50,343 bases of DNA, from assembly GCA_905233365.1 (NCBI GenBank), contig CAJODT010000007.1:1-50343 (forward strand). Direction: 5' to 3'. The position numbers and the translations under genes are program-made. This stretch comes from an uncultured Succiniclasticum sp. (GTDB lineage: Bacteria; Bacillota; Negativicutes; Acidaminococcales; Acidaminococcaceae). Of this stretch, positions 38,328 to 50,343 are shown one piece after another (position 1 is the stretch's first letter; the number at the start of each line of letters is the position of its first letter). The notes under the pieces are model-generated. The model made no database searches, had not been told where the DNA came from, and worked only from the letters and a program-made list of their open reading frames with translations.

Positions 38328-40874
38328 ATGAATTTGCTGGAATCTTTAATAAAGAAGATATTCGGAGATCCCAATGAGAAAGAATTAAAAAACATCCAGC
38401 CGATCGTGGACAAAATCAACGCGCTGGAGCCTGAGATGGAGCGGATGAGCTCCGCCAACCTGCAGGCCAAGACCGCGGAGTTCAAGCTGCGCCTGCAGAA
38501 GGGCGAGACCTTGGACGATATCCTGCCGGAAGCGTTTGCGGTGGTAAGGGAAGCGTCCAAACGCGCCACCGGTCTGCGCCATTTTGATGTGCAGCTGATT
38601 GGCGGCGTGGTACTGCACCGGGGCAAGATTTCCGAGATGCGTACCGGCGAAGGCAAGACCCTGGTGGCGACCCTGCCGGTGTATCTGAACGCACTGACCG
38701 GCCACGGCGTCCATGTGGTCACCGTCAACGACTACCTGGCCCGCCGCGACAGCGTGGACATGGGCCGCATCTATAATTTCCTGGGCCTGACGGTGGGCCT
38801 CATCGTCCATGATCTTGATTTCACGGAACGGAAGGCGGCCTACCAGGCGGATATTACCTACGGCACCAACAACGAATTCGGTTTCGACTACCTCCGCGAC
38901 AACATGGTGGTTGATAAAGACCAGATGGTGCAGCGGGAGCTGAATTACTGTATCGTGGACGAAGTGGACTCCATCCTCATCGACGAGGCACGGACTCCGC
39001 TGATCATATCCGGCCCCGGCGAAAAGTCTGCCGATTTGTACAAAGTCATCGCCCGTATCGTCGCCGGCATGAAGCTGGGCGAGGACTACACCGTGGATGA
39101 AAAACAGAAGCAGGTGGCGCCAACGGAAGTAGGTATCGCCAAAGCGGAAAAGGCGCTGGGCGTGTCCAATTTGTATGACACGGAACACGGCGTGGACTTC
39201 TCCCACCATATCATGTGCGCTATCAAAGCCAAAGAGCTGATGATCCGCGACCGGGATTACGTGGTGAAAGACGGCGAGGTCATCATCGTCGACGAATTCA
39301 CCGGACGTCTGATGTACGGGCGCCGTTACTCCGAAGGCCTGCACCAGGCCATCGAAGCCAAGGAAGGCGTAGTGGTGCAGCGCGAAAGCCAGACCCTGGC
39401 GACAATCACCTTCCAGAATTACTTCCGTATGTACAAAAAGCTGGCCGGCATGACCGGTACGGCCAAGACGGAGGAACAGGAATTCCAGAAGATATACGGC
39501 CTGGACGTTGTCGTGATCCCCACCAACAAGCCCATGATCCGTACCGATTATCCGGACGTGATCTACAAGACCAAGGCTGCCAAATACAGGGCGGTCGTGA
39601 AGGAAATCGTGGAACTGCATAAGGAAGGACGCCCGGTGCTGGTAGGTACTACTTCCATCACCCAGTCCGAAGACCTGAGCGCGCTGCTGAAAAAGCAGGG
39701 CATTCCCCACAACGTGCTGAATGCCAAGTATCACGAAAAAGAAGCCATGATCGTGGCGGACGCCGGCCAGCCGGGCCAGGTCACCATCGCCACTAACATG
39801 GCAGGCCGCGGTACCGATATCGTATTGGGTGAAGGCGTAGCCGAAAAGGGCGGTCTCCACATCCTGGGTACGGAACGCCACGAGAGCCGCCGTATCGATA
39901 ACCAGTTGCGCGGTCGCTGCGCCCGTCAGGGCGACCCCGGTTCTTCCCGTTTCTACCTGTCCCTGGAAGACGACCTGATGCGCCTGTTCGGTTCCGATAA
40001 GATCAAAGGCATGATGGACAAGCTGGGCATGGAAGAAGATGAGCCCATTGAGAACAAGATTGTGACCAGCTCTATCGAAAATGCCCAGAAGAAAGTGGAA
40101 GAACGCAACTTCAACATCCGTAAGATGGTACTGGAGTATGACGACGTCATGAACCAGCAGCGCGAGGTCATCTACAAAGAACGCCGCAAGGTGCTGGACC
40201 AGGAAGACCTGCGTTCTACCGTCATGGAATTCACCCACAAGATCGTGGATCGGGCCATGAGCATGTATTGCCCGCCGGAATCCTATTCCGAAGACTGGGA
40301 TTTGAAAAATATGGTGCGGTACTGTGAAGAGTACTTTGCTCCTTTTGGTGAGCTGAAGGAAGAAAAGCTGGCTGACCTGGGCAGGGATGAGATAGGCGAA
40401 TACCTGCACAAACTGGCGGACGATATTTACGCAAGCCGGGAAGAGGAAATCAGCCCCGAAATCATGCGGGAGCTGGAGAACCTGGTTATGCTGAAGGTGG
40501 TGGACAACCACTGGATGGAACACCTGGACGCCATGGACATGCTGCGTGAAGGCGTGGGCCTGCGGGCGTACGGCCAGAAGGACCCGTTGGTGGAATACAA
40601 GTTTGAAGCCTTTGATATGTTCGAAGCCATGATCGAAGCCATTGAGGACGATGTGGTGAAATACATGTACCGGGTCAATGTGGTGTCCCAGCCCATGATG
40701 GCCATGGACGATCATCTGGAAAACGCCACCACGAACAACCCCACGGTGGATACCACGGAGGGGGAAGCGGTGAAGCAGCCGGTGGTCAACAAAGGGCCGG
40801 AAGTGGGACGGAACGATCCCTGTCCCTGCGGCAGCGGCAAAAAATATAAAAACTGCTGCGGCAAAGGGAAATAA
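38328..40874 (+). CDS. secA: Preprotein translocase subunit SecA
   Basis: [49 protein letters not shown]-terminal [20 protein letters not shown]. Confidence 0.97.
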   Translation: MNLLESLIKKIFGDPNEKELKNIQPIVDKINALEPEMERMSSANLQAKTAEFKLRLQKGETLDDILPEAFAVVREASKRATGLRHFDVQLIGGVVLHRGKISEMRTGEGKTLVATLPVYLNALTGHGVHVVTVNDYLARRDSVDMGRIYNFLGLTVGLIVHDLDFTERKAAYQADITYGTNNEFGFDYLRDNMVVDKDQMVQRELNYCIVDEVDSILIDEARTPLIISGPGEKSADLYKVIARIVAGMKLGEDYTVDEKQKQVAPTEVGIAKAEKALGVSNLYDTEHGVDFSHHIMCAIKAKELMIRDRDYVVKDGEVIIVDEFTGRLMYGRRYSEGLHQAIEAKEGVVVQRESQTLATITFQNYFRMYKKLAGMTGTAKTEEQEFQKIYGLDVVVIPTNKPMIRTDYPDVIYKTKAAKYRAVVKEIVELHKEGRPVLVGTTSITQSEDLSALLKKQGIPHNVLNAKYHEKEAMIVADAGQPGQVTIATNMAGRGTDIVLGEGVAEKGGLHILGTERHESRRIDNQLRGRCARQGDPGSSRFYLSLEDDLMRLFGSDKIKGMMDKLGMEEDEPIENKIVTSSIENAQKKVEERNFNIRKMVLEYDDVMNQQREVIYKERRKVLDQEDLRSTVMEFTHKIVDRAMSMYCPPESYSEDWDLKNMVRYCEEYFAPFGELKEEKLADLGRDEIGEYLHKLADDIYASREEEISPEIMRELENLVMLKVVDNHWMEHLDAMDMLREGVGLRAYGQKDPLVEYKFEAFDMFEAMIEAIEDDVVKYMYRVNVVSQPMMAMDDHLENATTNNPTVDTTEGEAVKQPVVNKGPEVGRNDPCPCGSGKKYKNCCGKGK

Positions 40875-40985
40875 AAGACAGAAATACGTCTGTTGCCGCA
40901 ACACGGGTTGCGCAACAACGACAGATAAGCTTTGTCGGTTTTAACGGGCAAAGCTGCAAAATAACCAGTAAAGGATGTGAGAAAG

Positions 40986-42114
<1,129 letters not shown>

Positions 42115-42119
42115 TTTTT

Positions 42120-42178
42120 GCAGCGACATGCATCTTCGGATGTGTGCCGCTGGAATTTGTGCGTTTTTTTAAGTTTTT
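42120..42178 (+). terminator. Terminator-like hairpin after prfB
   Basis: CAGCG ... CATC-TTCG-GATG ... CGCTG, later T-run. Confidence 0.5.
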
Positions 42179-42190
42179 TGTAAGAATGAA

Positions 42191-44341
42191 ATGAATAAAA
42201 CGAATTGGAAAGACCGTTACAACCCAATATTGGTAGCGTGCATTATCGTTGCGTTCTGCGCGGCGCTGTACCTGATGCAGATCCGCGTGGGCATTGAAAA
42301 GCGCAGCGACACGGTGGAGCAGACCCTGGACTATCAGGCGATCTGCATGATGGCCCAGCGGGAAGGTTACAGCAGCGACAAACTGCTGCAGCAGTTTAAG
42401 GATGCCGGTGTGACCACGCTGATTGTGTACGACGCCACGCTGGAACGGCTGGACCGGGAGAAACGCATCTCCGCCATGCCCGGGGATGTGCTGCAAAAAT
42501 CAGCGGCCGGTGTTCACCACGGCGACTTCGATGCGATCCTCGCCTTGCCTTCCCTTGATCCGGACGCGGTCTATGTGACCCGGGGTCAGGACGAAGAGGC
42601 GTGGACCGAAGTGAAAGAGGATCTGTTCCTGCGGTATGGCGAAGAACGGGTAAAAGTGATCAGCCAGGCTCCGGAAATCCTGGAAGTGAAGGGCGATTCC
42701 CGCCTGCTGCTGGAACCGGATTACCGGGCCAAGACGCCCATGATGCAGGCGCCGTTGGGCCTGTCCGTGAAGGAACTGCGGGAAGTGCAGCAGAAGGGCT
42801 TTTATGTTGCGGTACGTCCCCAAAACTACCTGCCCTATACGCGAAAGGGCGTGGACAGCCTTTTTGCCCGTATTGACAAAGCCAACGTGCAGGTGACCAC
42901 GTACATTCCCTGCGGTACCGATGTGACCGGGTTCCCCAAGGACATCGCTTACATGGGCCAAAAGCTTACGGAACGGAATATCCGGCTGGGCCTGCTGGAG
43001 CATGTGACCCAGCTGCAGTTTGCCAAGTTTGCCGGGCTGGACGACCTGCTGCGCGCAGTGGATAACAACGCGGTGCGGGTGCTGAACATCGACGCCCAGG
43101 AAAACAGCAAGCTGATGATGCCGGACGCCCTGCGGCGCTGGGCCCTGGCAGATGAAGAACGAAACATCCGCGTCAATTACGTGCGCCTGTTCCTGAAACC
43201 CCAAAACGGTGTGGACATTATTGATCTGAACCTTGACTATATGCGGCAGATCACCCGGCAGGTGAAAGGCCGTGGCTATAAAATCGGCGTAGCCGGCGTG
43301 TTCCAGAAACCGGGCGAGGCGGTTGCTGCTTCGGCCAACGGCAACCCGGGCTTTGCCGGTTCCTACGATCCGGACCGCAAGGCGCTGCTGCTGGTTGCGC
43401 TGGGCGCCTGGGCGGCGCTGGCGCTGTATGTGGGAATGATCATTCCCACTTTTAAGGGGACAAAGCAGTATATTTTAGTCGTTGCCGGCATGCTGGTTAC
43501 CGCGTACAGCCTGTTCGTGGGGCGCGGCCTAACCATCCGGCAGGCGCTGGCCTTTCTTTCGGCGGTGCTGTACCCTGTCCTTTCCATCAGCGTAATCATG
43601 ACTCTGTGGGAAAACATAAAAACAGATGACAGACCCTTGCTGGGCGTCATCTTTACCGCGTTGTGGCAGTTGGCACTGGCCATCGCCCTTTCCCTGATAG
43701 GCGCCACCCTGAACGGCTCCATCATGGGCGACCTGCGCTTTATGCTGGAAGCGGATATTTACCGGGGCGTCAAGCTTACCTTTATCATGCCTGTGCTGTT
43801 GACGCTGCTGCTTTTTTTGCGGCAGTACAGCATTTTTAATCAGGATCCGGCGAAACCGGCCGACCTCTTTAACCAGCTCGTACAGATCTGCAAGACCCGT
43901 CTGACCCTGGGCCATTTCGTCATGTTAGGCGTGCTGCTGTTTGTCGCTTACATCTTTGTGGGACGCAGCGGCCATACCGGCGGCGTGCCGGTGCCTGCCA
44001 TCGAGATCAAACTGCGCCTCTTCCTGGAGCAGGTGATGTACGCCCGCCCCCGGGAAAAGGAATTCCTGATTGGCCACCCGGCCTTCTTCCTGGCCGTGCT
44101 GGCCGCGTACCGTATGGCGCCCAACTGGTGCAAGCTGGCACTGGTGCTGGGGGCTGTCATCGGGCAGGGCTCCCTGGTGCAGACCTTCTGCCATATGCGG
44201 ACGCCGGCCATGATGAGTTACATCCGGGCGGCGGACGGCTACCTGCTGGGTTCTGCTTTGGGAATTATCGCAGTTATTGCAGTTTCAATTTTAATGCCAT
44301 ATGTAAAACCGTGGCTGAGGAGATTCACACTTAATGAGTAA
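42191..44341 (+). CDS. DUF5693 family membrane protein
   Basis: Large N-terminal extracellular region then multiple TM helices; directly upstream of csaB. Confidence 0.8.
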   Translation: MNKTNWKDRYNPILVACIIVAFCAALYLMQIRVGIEKRSDTVEQTLDYQAICMMAQREGYSSDKLLQQFKDAGVTTLIVYDATLERLDREKRISAMPGDVLQKSAAGVHHGDFDAILALPSLDPDAVYVTRGQDEEAWTEVKEDLFLRYGEERVKVISQAPEILEVKGDSRLLLEPDYRAKTPMMQAPLGLSVKELREVQQKGFYVAVRPQNYLPYTRKGVDSLFARIDKANVQVTTYIPCGTDVTGFPKDIAYMGQKLTERNIRLGLLEHVTQLQFAKFAGLDDLLRAVDNNAVRVLNIDAQENSKLMMPDALRRWALADEERNIRVNYVRLFLKPQNGVDIIDLNLDYMRQITRQVKGRGYKIGVAGVFQKPGEAVAASANGNPGFAGSYDPDRKALLLVALGAWAALALYVGMIIPTFKGTKQYILVVAGMLVTAYSLFVGRGLTIRQALAFLSAVLYPVLSISVIMTLWENIKTDDRPLLGVIFTALWQLALAIALSLIGATLNGSIMGDLRFMLEADIYRGVKLTFIMPVLLTLLLFLRQYSIFNQDPAKPADLFNQLVQICKTRLTLGHFVMLGVLLFVAYIFVGRSGHTGGVPVPAIEIKLRLFLEQVMYARPREKEFLIGHPAFFLAVLAAYRMAPNWCKLALVLGAVIGQGSLVQTFCHMRTPAMMSYIRAADGYLLGSALGIIAVIAVSILMPYVKPWLRRFTLNE

Positions 44342-45428
44342 AATCGTTATTTCCGGGTATTACGGATTCAATAACGCCGGCGACGAAGCGCTGCTGACGG
44401 CGATGCTGGCCGCGTTGCGCGCAGTGGAGCCGAAGGCGGATATTACCGTGATTTCCGGGAATCCGGGAAATACAATCGTAAAACATCAGGTCAAATCCCT
44501 GTACCGTTTTGCAGCGGTACGACTGCTGCGCGCCATCGGCGAAGCGGACCTGGTCATCAGCGGCGGCGGCAGCCTGTTGCAGGATGTGACCAGCAAGCGC
44601 AGCCTGGCCTATTACCTTTCCGTTATTGCGGCGGCAAAATGGAAAAGGAAGAAGGTCATGCTGTTCGCCCAGGGCATCGGTCCCATCCGCAGCCGGTTCA
44701 TGAGGATGCTGACCCGTCTGGTAGTAAGCAAAGCGGACGTGATTACAGTCCGTGATCAGGATTCTGCGGAAGAACTGGCGCGCATGGGGGTCCCCGCTTC
44801 GAAAGTGGAGGTCACGGCGGACCCGGTGCTGATGCTGAACCCGGAATCGAAAGTTGCGGGGAAGACGATACTGGCAGAAGCCGGCCTGGATCCCTACAAG
44901 CCGATCATCGGCGTTTCCGTGCGGGAATGGCCGGATAACCAGCGCTGCCTGAAACAGCTTGCGGCGGCGTTGGGTAACCTCAGCGAAAAGCACAATGCGC
45001 AGATTGCCATTCTGCCGCTGCAGGTTTCCAAAGATCTGAAAGACAGCCAGCTGTTGCAGAGCTATCTGCCCAAAATGCGGAACAAGGTCGTCCTGCTGCA
45101 GGGGGATTATTCTACCGAGGAGTTCCTCAGTATCATCGGCAGCTTCCGTCTGCTGATCGGCATGCGCCTGCATGCGCTGATTTTTGCCGCCGTGATGAAG
45201 GCGCCGCTGATGGCTGTATCCTACGATCCCAAAGTGGACAGCTTCCTGAAAGCCATCGGCACAGAATCGGTGGGGACGGTGGAAACACTGGACGCCGCCA
45301 GAGTTGAGCAGGCGGCAGAAGAACTGTGGGGACGGAAACCGCAGCTGCAGGAAGAACACCTGGCCGCCATGCGGGAACTGGCGCAAAGCACCGTAGTCAA
45401 AGTGTTTGAACTTCTGAAGCGTCAATAA
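44334..45428 (+). CDS. csaB: Polysaccharide pyruvyl transferase CsaB
   Basis: ISGYYGFNNAGDEALLTAML; LVISGGGSLLQDVTSKRSLAYYLSVI; FAQGIGPIRS; GMRLHALIFAAVMKAPLMAVSYDPKV. Confidence 0.93.
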   Translation: MSKIVISGYYGFNNAGDEALLTAMLAALRAVEPKADITVISGNPGNTIVKHQVKSLYRFAAVRLLRAIGEADLVISGGGSLLQDVTSKRSLAYYLSVIAAAKWKRKKVMLFAQGIGPIRSRFMRMLTRLVVSKADVITVRDQDSAEELARMGVPASKVEVTADPVLMLNPESKVAGKTILAEAGLDPYKPIIGVSVREWPDNQRCLKQLAAALGNLSEKHNAQIAILPLQVSKDLKDSQLLQSYLPKMRNKVVLLQGDYSTEEFLSIIGSFRLLIGMRLHALIFAAVMKAPLMAVSYDPKVDSFLKAIGTESVGTVETLDAARVEQAAEELWGRKPQLQEEHLAAMRELAQSTVVKVFELLKRQ

Positions 45429-45615
45429 TTCGCAATTATTTTGCAAACAGCCTGCGCAAAAAGTAGTATATTTGTATGTAGTGAACAGAACTGTTCAGTG
45501 AAATTTCAAATGAAATACTGACAAGTGGTTAAGTTGTAAAGTATATATCAGAGAAATGTAAAAGGCCGTAACGGGGACGCTGTTTCCCCGTGCAACATTG
45601 GAGGGAGTTTTACCG

Positions 45616-46308
45616 GTGCTGGAAATGATCGATGTCAGCAAAACATACCCCGGCGGGAATGTGGCGCTGCGTAATATTAACGTCCGGATCGAACAGGGCG
45701 AGTTTGTGTTTATCGTAGGCCCCAGCGGGGCCGGCAAGTCCACGTTCATCAAGATGCTGTTCCGGGAAGTGCTGCCCACTTCCGGCAGTATCCGGCTGAA
45801 CGATGTGGATATTTTGAGTTTAACTGCGAAAGAAGTACCATACCTGCGGCGCCAGCTGGGGATCATTTTCCAGGATTACCGCCTGCTGCCGGACCGTACG
45901 GTTTATGATAATGTGGCCTTTGCCATGCAGGTAATTGAAGCGCCCTACCGCAAAATCAAACGGCGCGTGATGAACGTGCTGGACCTGGTAGGTCTGCGCC
46001 GCCGCGCCTATTCCCGGCCCAACGAGCTGTCCGGCGGGGAACAGCAGCGCATTGCCATTGCCCGGGCAATAGTCAACAGCCCCAGCCTGGTGATCGCGGA
46101 CGAACCCACCGGGAACCTGGATCCGGAAACCAGTATGGAGATCATGGAGATTTTCCAGGAGATCAACAATACGGGCACGACGATCATCATGGCAACCCAT
46201 GACAAGGAAATCGTCGATGCCATGGGCAAGCGGGTCATTGCCATCGAGCAAGGCGAAATCGTCCGCGACGAACTGAACGGAGTATACGGATATGAGTCTG
46301 AGCAGTAA
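45616..46308 (+). CDS. ftsE: Cell division ATP-binding protein FtsE
   Basis: [46 protein letters not shown]; followed by ftsX. Confidence 0.94.
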   Translation: MLEMIDVSKTYPGGNVALRNINVRIEQGEFVFIVGPSGAGKSTFIKMLFREVLPTSGSIRLNDVDILSLTAKEVPYLRRQLGIIFQDYRLLPDRTVYDNVAFAMQVIEAPYRKIKRRVMNVLDLVGLRRRAYSRPNELSGGEQQRIAIARAIVNSPSLVIADEPTGNLDPETSMEIMEIFQEINNTGTTIIMATHDKEIVDAMGKRVIAIEQGEIVRDELNGVYGYESEQ

Positions 46309-47179
46309 AGAGTATTTTATCCGTGAGACGGGCAAATCCATTAAGCGTAACGGCATAATGAGCATTGCCTCCATCTCTACGGTTGCCGTTTCCCTTCTGG
46401 TACTGGGCATCTTCTTGCTGATGTACCTGAATACGGATAACCTGGCGAAATATCTGGAAGGTCAGGTAGAAATGACGGTCTACCTGGAAGACACCGCTAC
46501 CGGCGAAGAAGTGGCCGACATGCGGGAAAAACTGAAAAAAATGGAAGGCGTGGTGCAGGTTACGGAAATCACCAAGGCCATGGCCATGGAACGATTCAAA
46601 AACCGGCTGGGGGACCAGGCGACCTTGTTGAAAGCGCTGGGCAAGGACAACCCCTTCCCCTTTTCCTTTGAGGTGCAGGTAGACCGGCCGGAGCGAATCA
46701 AAGCGCTGGTGGCCCAGGTGGAACACTGGCCCAAGGTGGAGACCGCGAAATTCGGGCAGGAAGTGGTGGAGCATCTCTTTGCCCTGACCCGGGTGATGCG
46801 CATCGGGGGCGCGGTGCTCATCGTCTTTTTATGTTTTGCCACGCTGTTTATCATCATCAACACCATACGCCTTACCGTGTTTGCCCGGCGGCGTGAAGTG
46901 GTTATCATGAAATACGTGGGCGCCACCGACTGGTTCATCCGCTGGCCCTTCATGCTGGAAGGCATGACCCTGGGCCTGGGCGGCGGCATCATTGCCTGCG
47001 CCGTAGTGGACCTGATTTATATCAGCCTCAGCGGCAGACTGCATACCACCTTTGCGTTCTTCCCGGTGCTGCCCTCCTGGCCGACCCTGCTGTACGCGGA
47101 CATTTTCATCCTGGCCTGCGGCACGCTGATCGGCGCCTTAGGCAGTTACCTTTCCCTCAAGAAGTTCCTGCGGGTATAG
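46292..47179 (+). CDS. ftsX: Cell division permease FtsX
   Basis: Overlaps ftsE; FtsX-type topology; [27 protein letters not shown]. Confidence 0.93.
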   Translation: MSLSSKEYFIRETGKSIKRNGIMSIASISTVAVSLLVLGIFLLMYLNTDNLAKYLEGQVEMTVYLEDTATGEEVADMREKLKKMEGVVQVTEITKAMAMERFKNRLGDQATLLKALGKDNPFPFSFEVQVDRPERIKALVAQVEHWPKVETAKFGQEVVEHLFALTRVMRIGGAVLIVFLCFATLFIIINTIRLTVFARRREVVIMKYVGATDWFIRWPFMLEGMTLGLGGGIIACAVVDLIYISLSGRLHTTFAFFPVLPSWPTLLYADIFILACGTLIGALGSYLSLKKFLRV

Positions 47180-47191
47180 GGAGGCCGGCCT

Positions 47192-48328
47192 ATGAAATCA
47201 CGTAAAGTTTTCGCGGCGCTCTTCGCCCTGTGGCTGTTCCTGCTGAACATGCTGCCCGCCTTTGCCGCCAGCGAATTGGAAAAACAGCAGAAGGAACTGG
47301 ACAAGGCCCAGCATAATGTGCAGGTGGCAGAGGAAAAGAAAGACGCGGCGAAGCATAAAGTAGAAGCGGCCAAAGAAAGCCTGGGCCAGATCGTGGCCAA
47401 GCTGAGCCGTCTGCAGCAGGATATCAACAAGCTGCAGAAAAAGGCGGACGCGCTGCAGAAAGACATTGATAAAAACACGGAGATACTGAACAAAAAGAAA
47501 GCGGAAATGGAAGGGCGGCTGGAGATCTACCGCCGCCGTCTGCGGGATATTTACGAAAACGGGCAGATCAATTATCTGGACGTGCTGCTGGGGGCCAAGG
47601 ACTTCGGCGATTTCGCCTCCCGTATGTACCTGCTGCAGAAGATCATCCGCAGCGACCTGGATCTGATCGCCGTCATCGAAAAGGAACAGGCGGAAATCCA
47701 GAAACGGCAGAACCTGCTGGATTCCCAGATGGCGGAAATCAAAAAGGACAAAGCCGCGCTGGTGCAGAAACGCAACGAAGCAGAAGAAATGCGGGAACAA
47801 CGGGCCCAGAAACTGTACAAAGCCGAGGAAGAAAAACGGAAGTCCGAAGCGGAATACGACCGCCTGCTGGCAATCTCGGATAACATCAAATCCATGTTGC
47901 AGGGCTTGGAAACCGCTTCCGTGATGCCCTCCGGCGGCGGTAACGGTTCCTTTGTATGGCCCTGCTCCGGTACGATCACTTCCTATTACGGCTGGCGTGT
48001 ACATCCCATCTTCGGTACCCGGAAATATCATTCCGGGATGGACATCGGGGTGGATTACGGCACGCCGATCCATGCGGCGGCAGCCGGCGTAGTGGTGTAT
48101 TCCGGCTGGATGGGCGGCTACGGGTATGCGGTCATGATCGACCACGGCGGCGGCCTGGTTACGATTTACGGGCATAACTCCAGCCTGTCGGTAAGCGAAG
48201 GCCAGCGGGTATCCCAGGGACAGGTGATCGCGCTGGCAGGCAGTACCGGGTATTCTACCGGACCCCACTGTCATTTTGAGGTACGCCTGCACGGGGAAGT
48301 GACGGAGCCGCTTAACTATCTGCCGTAA
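47192..48328 (+). CDS. EnvC-like murein hydrolase activator, M23 peptidase domain
   Basis: Signal peptide, long coiled coil, HPIFGTRKYHSGMDIGVDYGTPIHAAAAGVV...GPHCHFEVRLHGE. Confidence 0.93.
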   Translation: MKSRKVFAALFALWLFLLNMLPAFAASELEKQQKELDKAQHNVQVAEEKKDAAKHKVEAAKESLGQIVAKLSRLQQDINKLQKKADALQKDIDKNTEILNKKKAEMEGRLEIYRRRLRDIYENGQINYLDVLLGAKDFGDFASRMYLLQKIIRSDLDLIAVIEKEQAEIQKRQNLLDSQMAEIKKDKAALVQKRNEAEEMREQRAQKLYKAEEEKRKSEAEYDRLLAISDNIKSMLQGLETASVMPSGGGNGSFVWPCSGTITSYYGWRVHPIFGTRKYHSGMDIGVDYGTPIHAAAAGVVVYSGWMGGYGYAVMIDHGGGLVTIYGHNSSLSVSEGQRVSQGQVIALAGSTGYSTGPHCHFEVRLHGEVTEPLNYLP

Positions 48329-48375
48329 CCGGTGATGCAGCTTACCGTGACGGTCTCCTTAATAAGGATATAATC

Positions 48376-48412
48376 AGGAGGAAGGAACTCGTCTTCTTTC
48401 CTCCTTTTTCGG
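48376..48412 (+). terminator. Rho-independent terminator
   Basis: AGGAGGAA ... TTCCTCCT TTTTC. Confidence 0.7.
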
Positions 48413-48452
48413 TATTATGTTTTATACTGCTGTTTGAAGCGGGGGGATTTGC

Positions 48453-49582
48453 GTGTTAAACCTGTTTAAGAAAAAAGTAAGCATCAATGTCTGGCTGATC
48501 CCGGTATTTGTCATCGGTATCATGACGCTGACGCTCATCAGCGTGTTTTGGGGCATGCATAAGCTGACCCATAACGCGGGGGGCACGCTGCAGTTCCTGT
48601 ACACGCTGGGGAAAATCCGTTCCAGCTATGTAGGGGAGTACACAGATAAAAAACTCTTTGAAGGCGCCATTCACGGTCTGGTGGAAAGCCTGGACGATCC
48701 CTATTCCGAATATCTGGATGAAACAGGCTTTTCCCGCCTGAATGAGATGACGGACGGCACCTTTGGGGGTATCGGCGTGGTGCTGGGCCAGCGAAACAAG
48801 GAATTTGTGGTGGTATCTCCCATGGAAGGATCTCCCGGGGCGAAGGCAGGCATCGAAGCCGGCGACAAGATCCTGAAGGTGAACGACGTGGATACCAAAG
48901 GCCGTACCCTGGAAGATGTGGTCAGTACCATCCGCGGGAAAAAGGGAACCAGCGTCAAGCTGCTGCTGGAGCACAAAAACGGCCAGCAGTTTACGGCGGA
49001 CATCGTGCGGGACGATATCAAGGTGAAGTCTGTGGCGGGCAGGATGCTGCCGGATTCCAAAATCGGCTACATCCGCATCGCCATGTTCAATGAAAATACC
49101 GGGGAAGAGTTTAAAAAGGCGTATGAAAAGCTGGAACAGGAAGGGATGCAGGCGACCCTGCTGGATCTGCGCCATAACCCCGGCGGTCTGTTAACGGAAT
49201 GCGTGAAAGTGTCCAACTATATCGTTCCCAAGGGGCCGGTGGTTTCTATTACGGATAAAAAGGGCAACACCAAAGTGTACGAATCCAAACTGGCAGCGCC
49301 GGCGCTTCGGAAATCGTATCCGCCGCGGTACAGGATACCAAAGCCGGCAAACTGTTCGGGGTCAAAACATACGGGAAGGGCTGTGTGCAGTCCGTGTTCC
49401 ATATTACCACAAAAACCGGGCTGAAGCTGACCACAGCCATGTACTATACGCCCTCCGGGCGTTCCATCCACAAGGTGGGCGTCACGCCGGACGTGGAGAT
49501 CGAACTGCCGGAGAAAGCCACGGTTGACGTGCAGCTGAATAAAGCGGAAGAGTATTTGCGCGATGAATTAATGAAACGCTGA
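48453..49582 (+). pseudogene. ctpA: S41 family C-terminal processing peptidase, frame disrupted near 49292-49305
   Basis: PDZ region and DLRHNPGGLLTECV in frame 1; GSAGASEIVSAAVQDTKAGKLFGVKTYGKGCVQS...YYTPSGRSIHKVGVTPDVE continues in another frame. Confidence 0.87.
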
Positions 49583-49638
49583 TCCGTCCTACATCGCACA
49601 AATGCATGTAATCAGCGTCTCCTTACACAAGGATAAAT

Positions 49639-49692
49639 AAAAAAGAGCGTGGCCTGTCCAACCATAAATGGACAGGCCACGCGTTTTTTTCG
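49639..49692 (+). terminator. Strong Rho-independent terminator after ctpA
   Basis: GCGTGGCCTGTCCA ... TGGACAGGCCACGC GTTTTTTT. Confidence 0.92.
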
Positions 49693-49824
49693 CAAAGTTG
49701 CTTTATTGACTTTTCAGCTAAAAAACTGGCATTTCAACCAGAATTCTCTTGAATTTATAAGGATAAAAAGTTATTATAATAAGGTAAGGATACGTAGCTT
49801 ACTGTTGTATAAGGAGTGAATGAA

Positions 49825-50343
49825 ATGTTTGAACGATGGCGTACTTTTGAACTTACCCCCGACGGTTACAGAGAGACTGTCAATGGGATTGGCGACACGC
49901 TCCGGTAGCTGGGTGTGTCCGATAAGGAAGCGGAAGCCGGAAAGCAACTGGTGGAGCATATTTATTCCCTGCAGCTTTCCAGACGCCCGGAGGTTTGCGA
50001 CAAAGTGAAGGTCCTCAAGCGCTTCGGCGATGTTTCTCTGCGCCTGGAGACGAAAGGCGATGAGTATAATCCGCTGCAGATGCAGGAAGAATGGAACGAG
50101 GACGATCCCGATTATGAGCGGACGGTGTTCCTGAAATCAAAGAAGGAGCAGCTCTCTTACGCTCACAAAAACGGTTTGAACATTGTGACGGTCCGGATAC
50201 ACGAGGCGGGGAACAAGCAGATCCGCTACACCCTGTTCGCCATGGTGCTGGGCATCGATCCCCTGACCTCCATGTTCCGCACGACCATCAATACGATCGG
50301 GGATATCGCGGTGACTACGGCGCTTTCTAAGAATGAAGACATG
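49825..50343 (+). pseudogene. Cation:dicarboxylate symporter family protein with N-terminal ATPase-like domain; in-frame TAG at 49906 and large internal deletion (runs off window end)
   Basis: MFERWRTFELTPDGYRETVNGIGDTLR*LGVSDKEAEAGKQLVEHIYS...NKQIRYTLFAMVLGI joined to IDPLTSMFRTTINTIGDIAVTTALSKNEDM, which resembles the last helix of the symporter family. Confidence 0.65.

Noticed and set aside
38385-40904. 839-aa ORF antisense to secA
   Set aside because: Codon-bias shadow of a strongly coding opposite strand; the product is His/Val/Phe-rich without recognisable domains.

Overview
The window is about 50 kb of a low-to-mid GC Gram-positive-type chromosome, probably Negativicutes (taxonomy inferred from gene content only). 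Housekeeping blocks: ecfA1-ecfA2-ecfT-truA-rplM-rpsI; fbp (class III); DUF1015-serC; hpf-secA-prfB (with the programmed +1 frameshift)-DUF5693-csaB-ftsE-ftsX-envC/M23-ctpA. Accessory blocks: three tandem paralogous SAM methyltransferases around a tRNA-Val(GAC), a FIST-GGDEF protein and an HD-GYP protein, an Rpn-family nuclease, an AmmeMemoRadiSam locus, a P1B-like ATPase, AzlCD, and three tandem amino-acid substrate-binding proteins with permease and ATPase.

Signals I consider most worth a second look: (1) a 163-bp fold-back repeat present twice in opposite orientation (24374-24536 and 37100-37262), about 88% identical, with compensatory changes in its stems; (2) an unannotated type I toxin-antitoxin-like locus at 16450-16800 with a 29-aa holin-like peptide, two convergent consensus promoters and a self-complementary leader; (3) a P1B-ATPase homologue that appears to lack the whole actuator domain and other catalytic motifs (19332-21206); (4) two candidate structured ncRNAs (about 9975-10285 and 32511-32770); (5) several genes (ecfT, ctpA, a symporter, a methyltransferase, a serine hydrolase) disrupted by small indels or by deletions at short direct repeats. 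All structure and homology calls were made by eye; no searches or folding were run.
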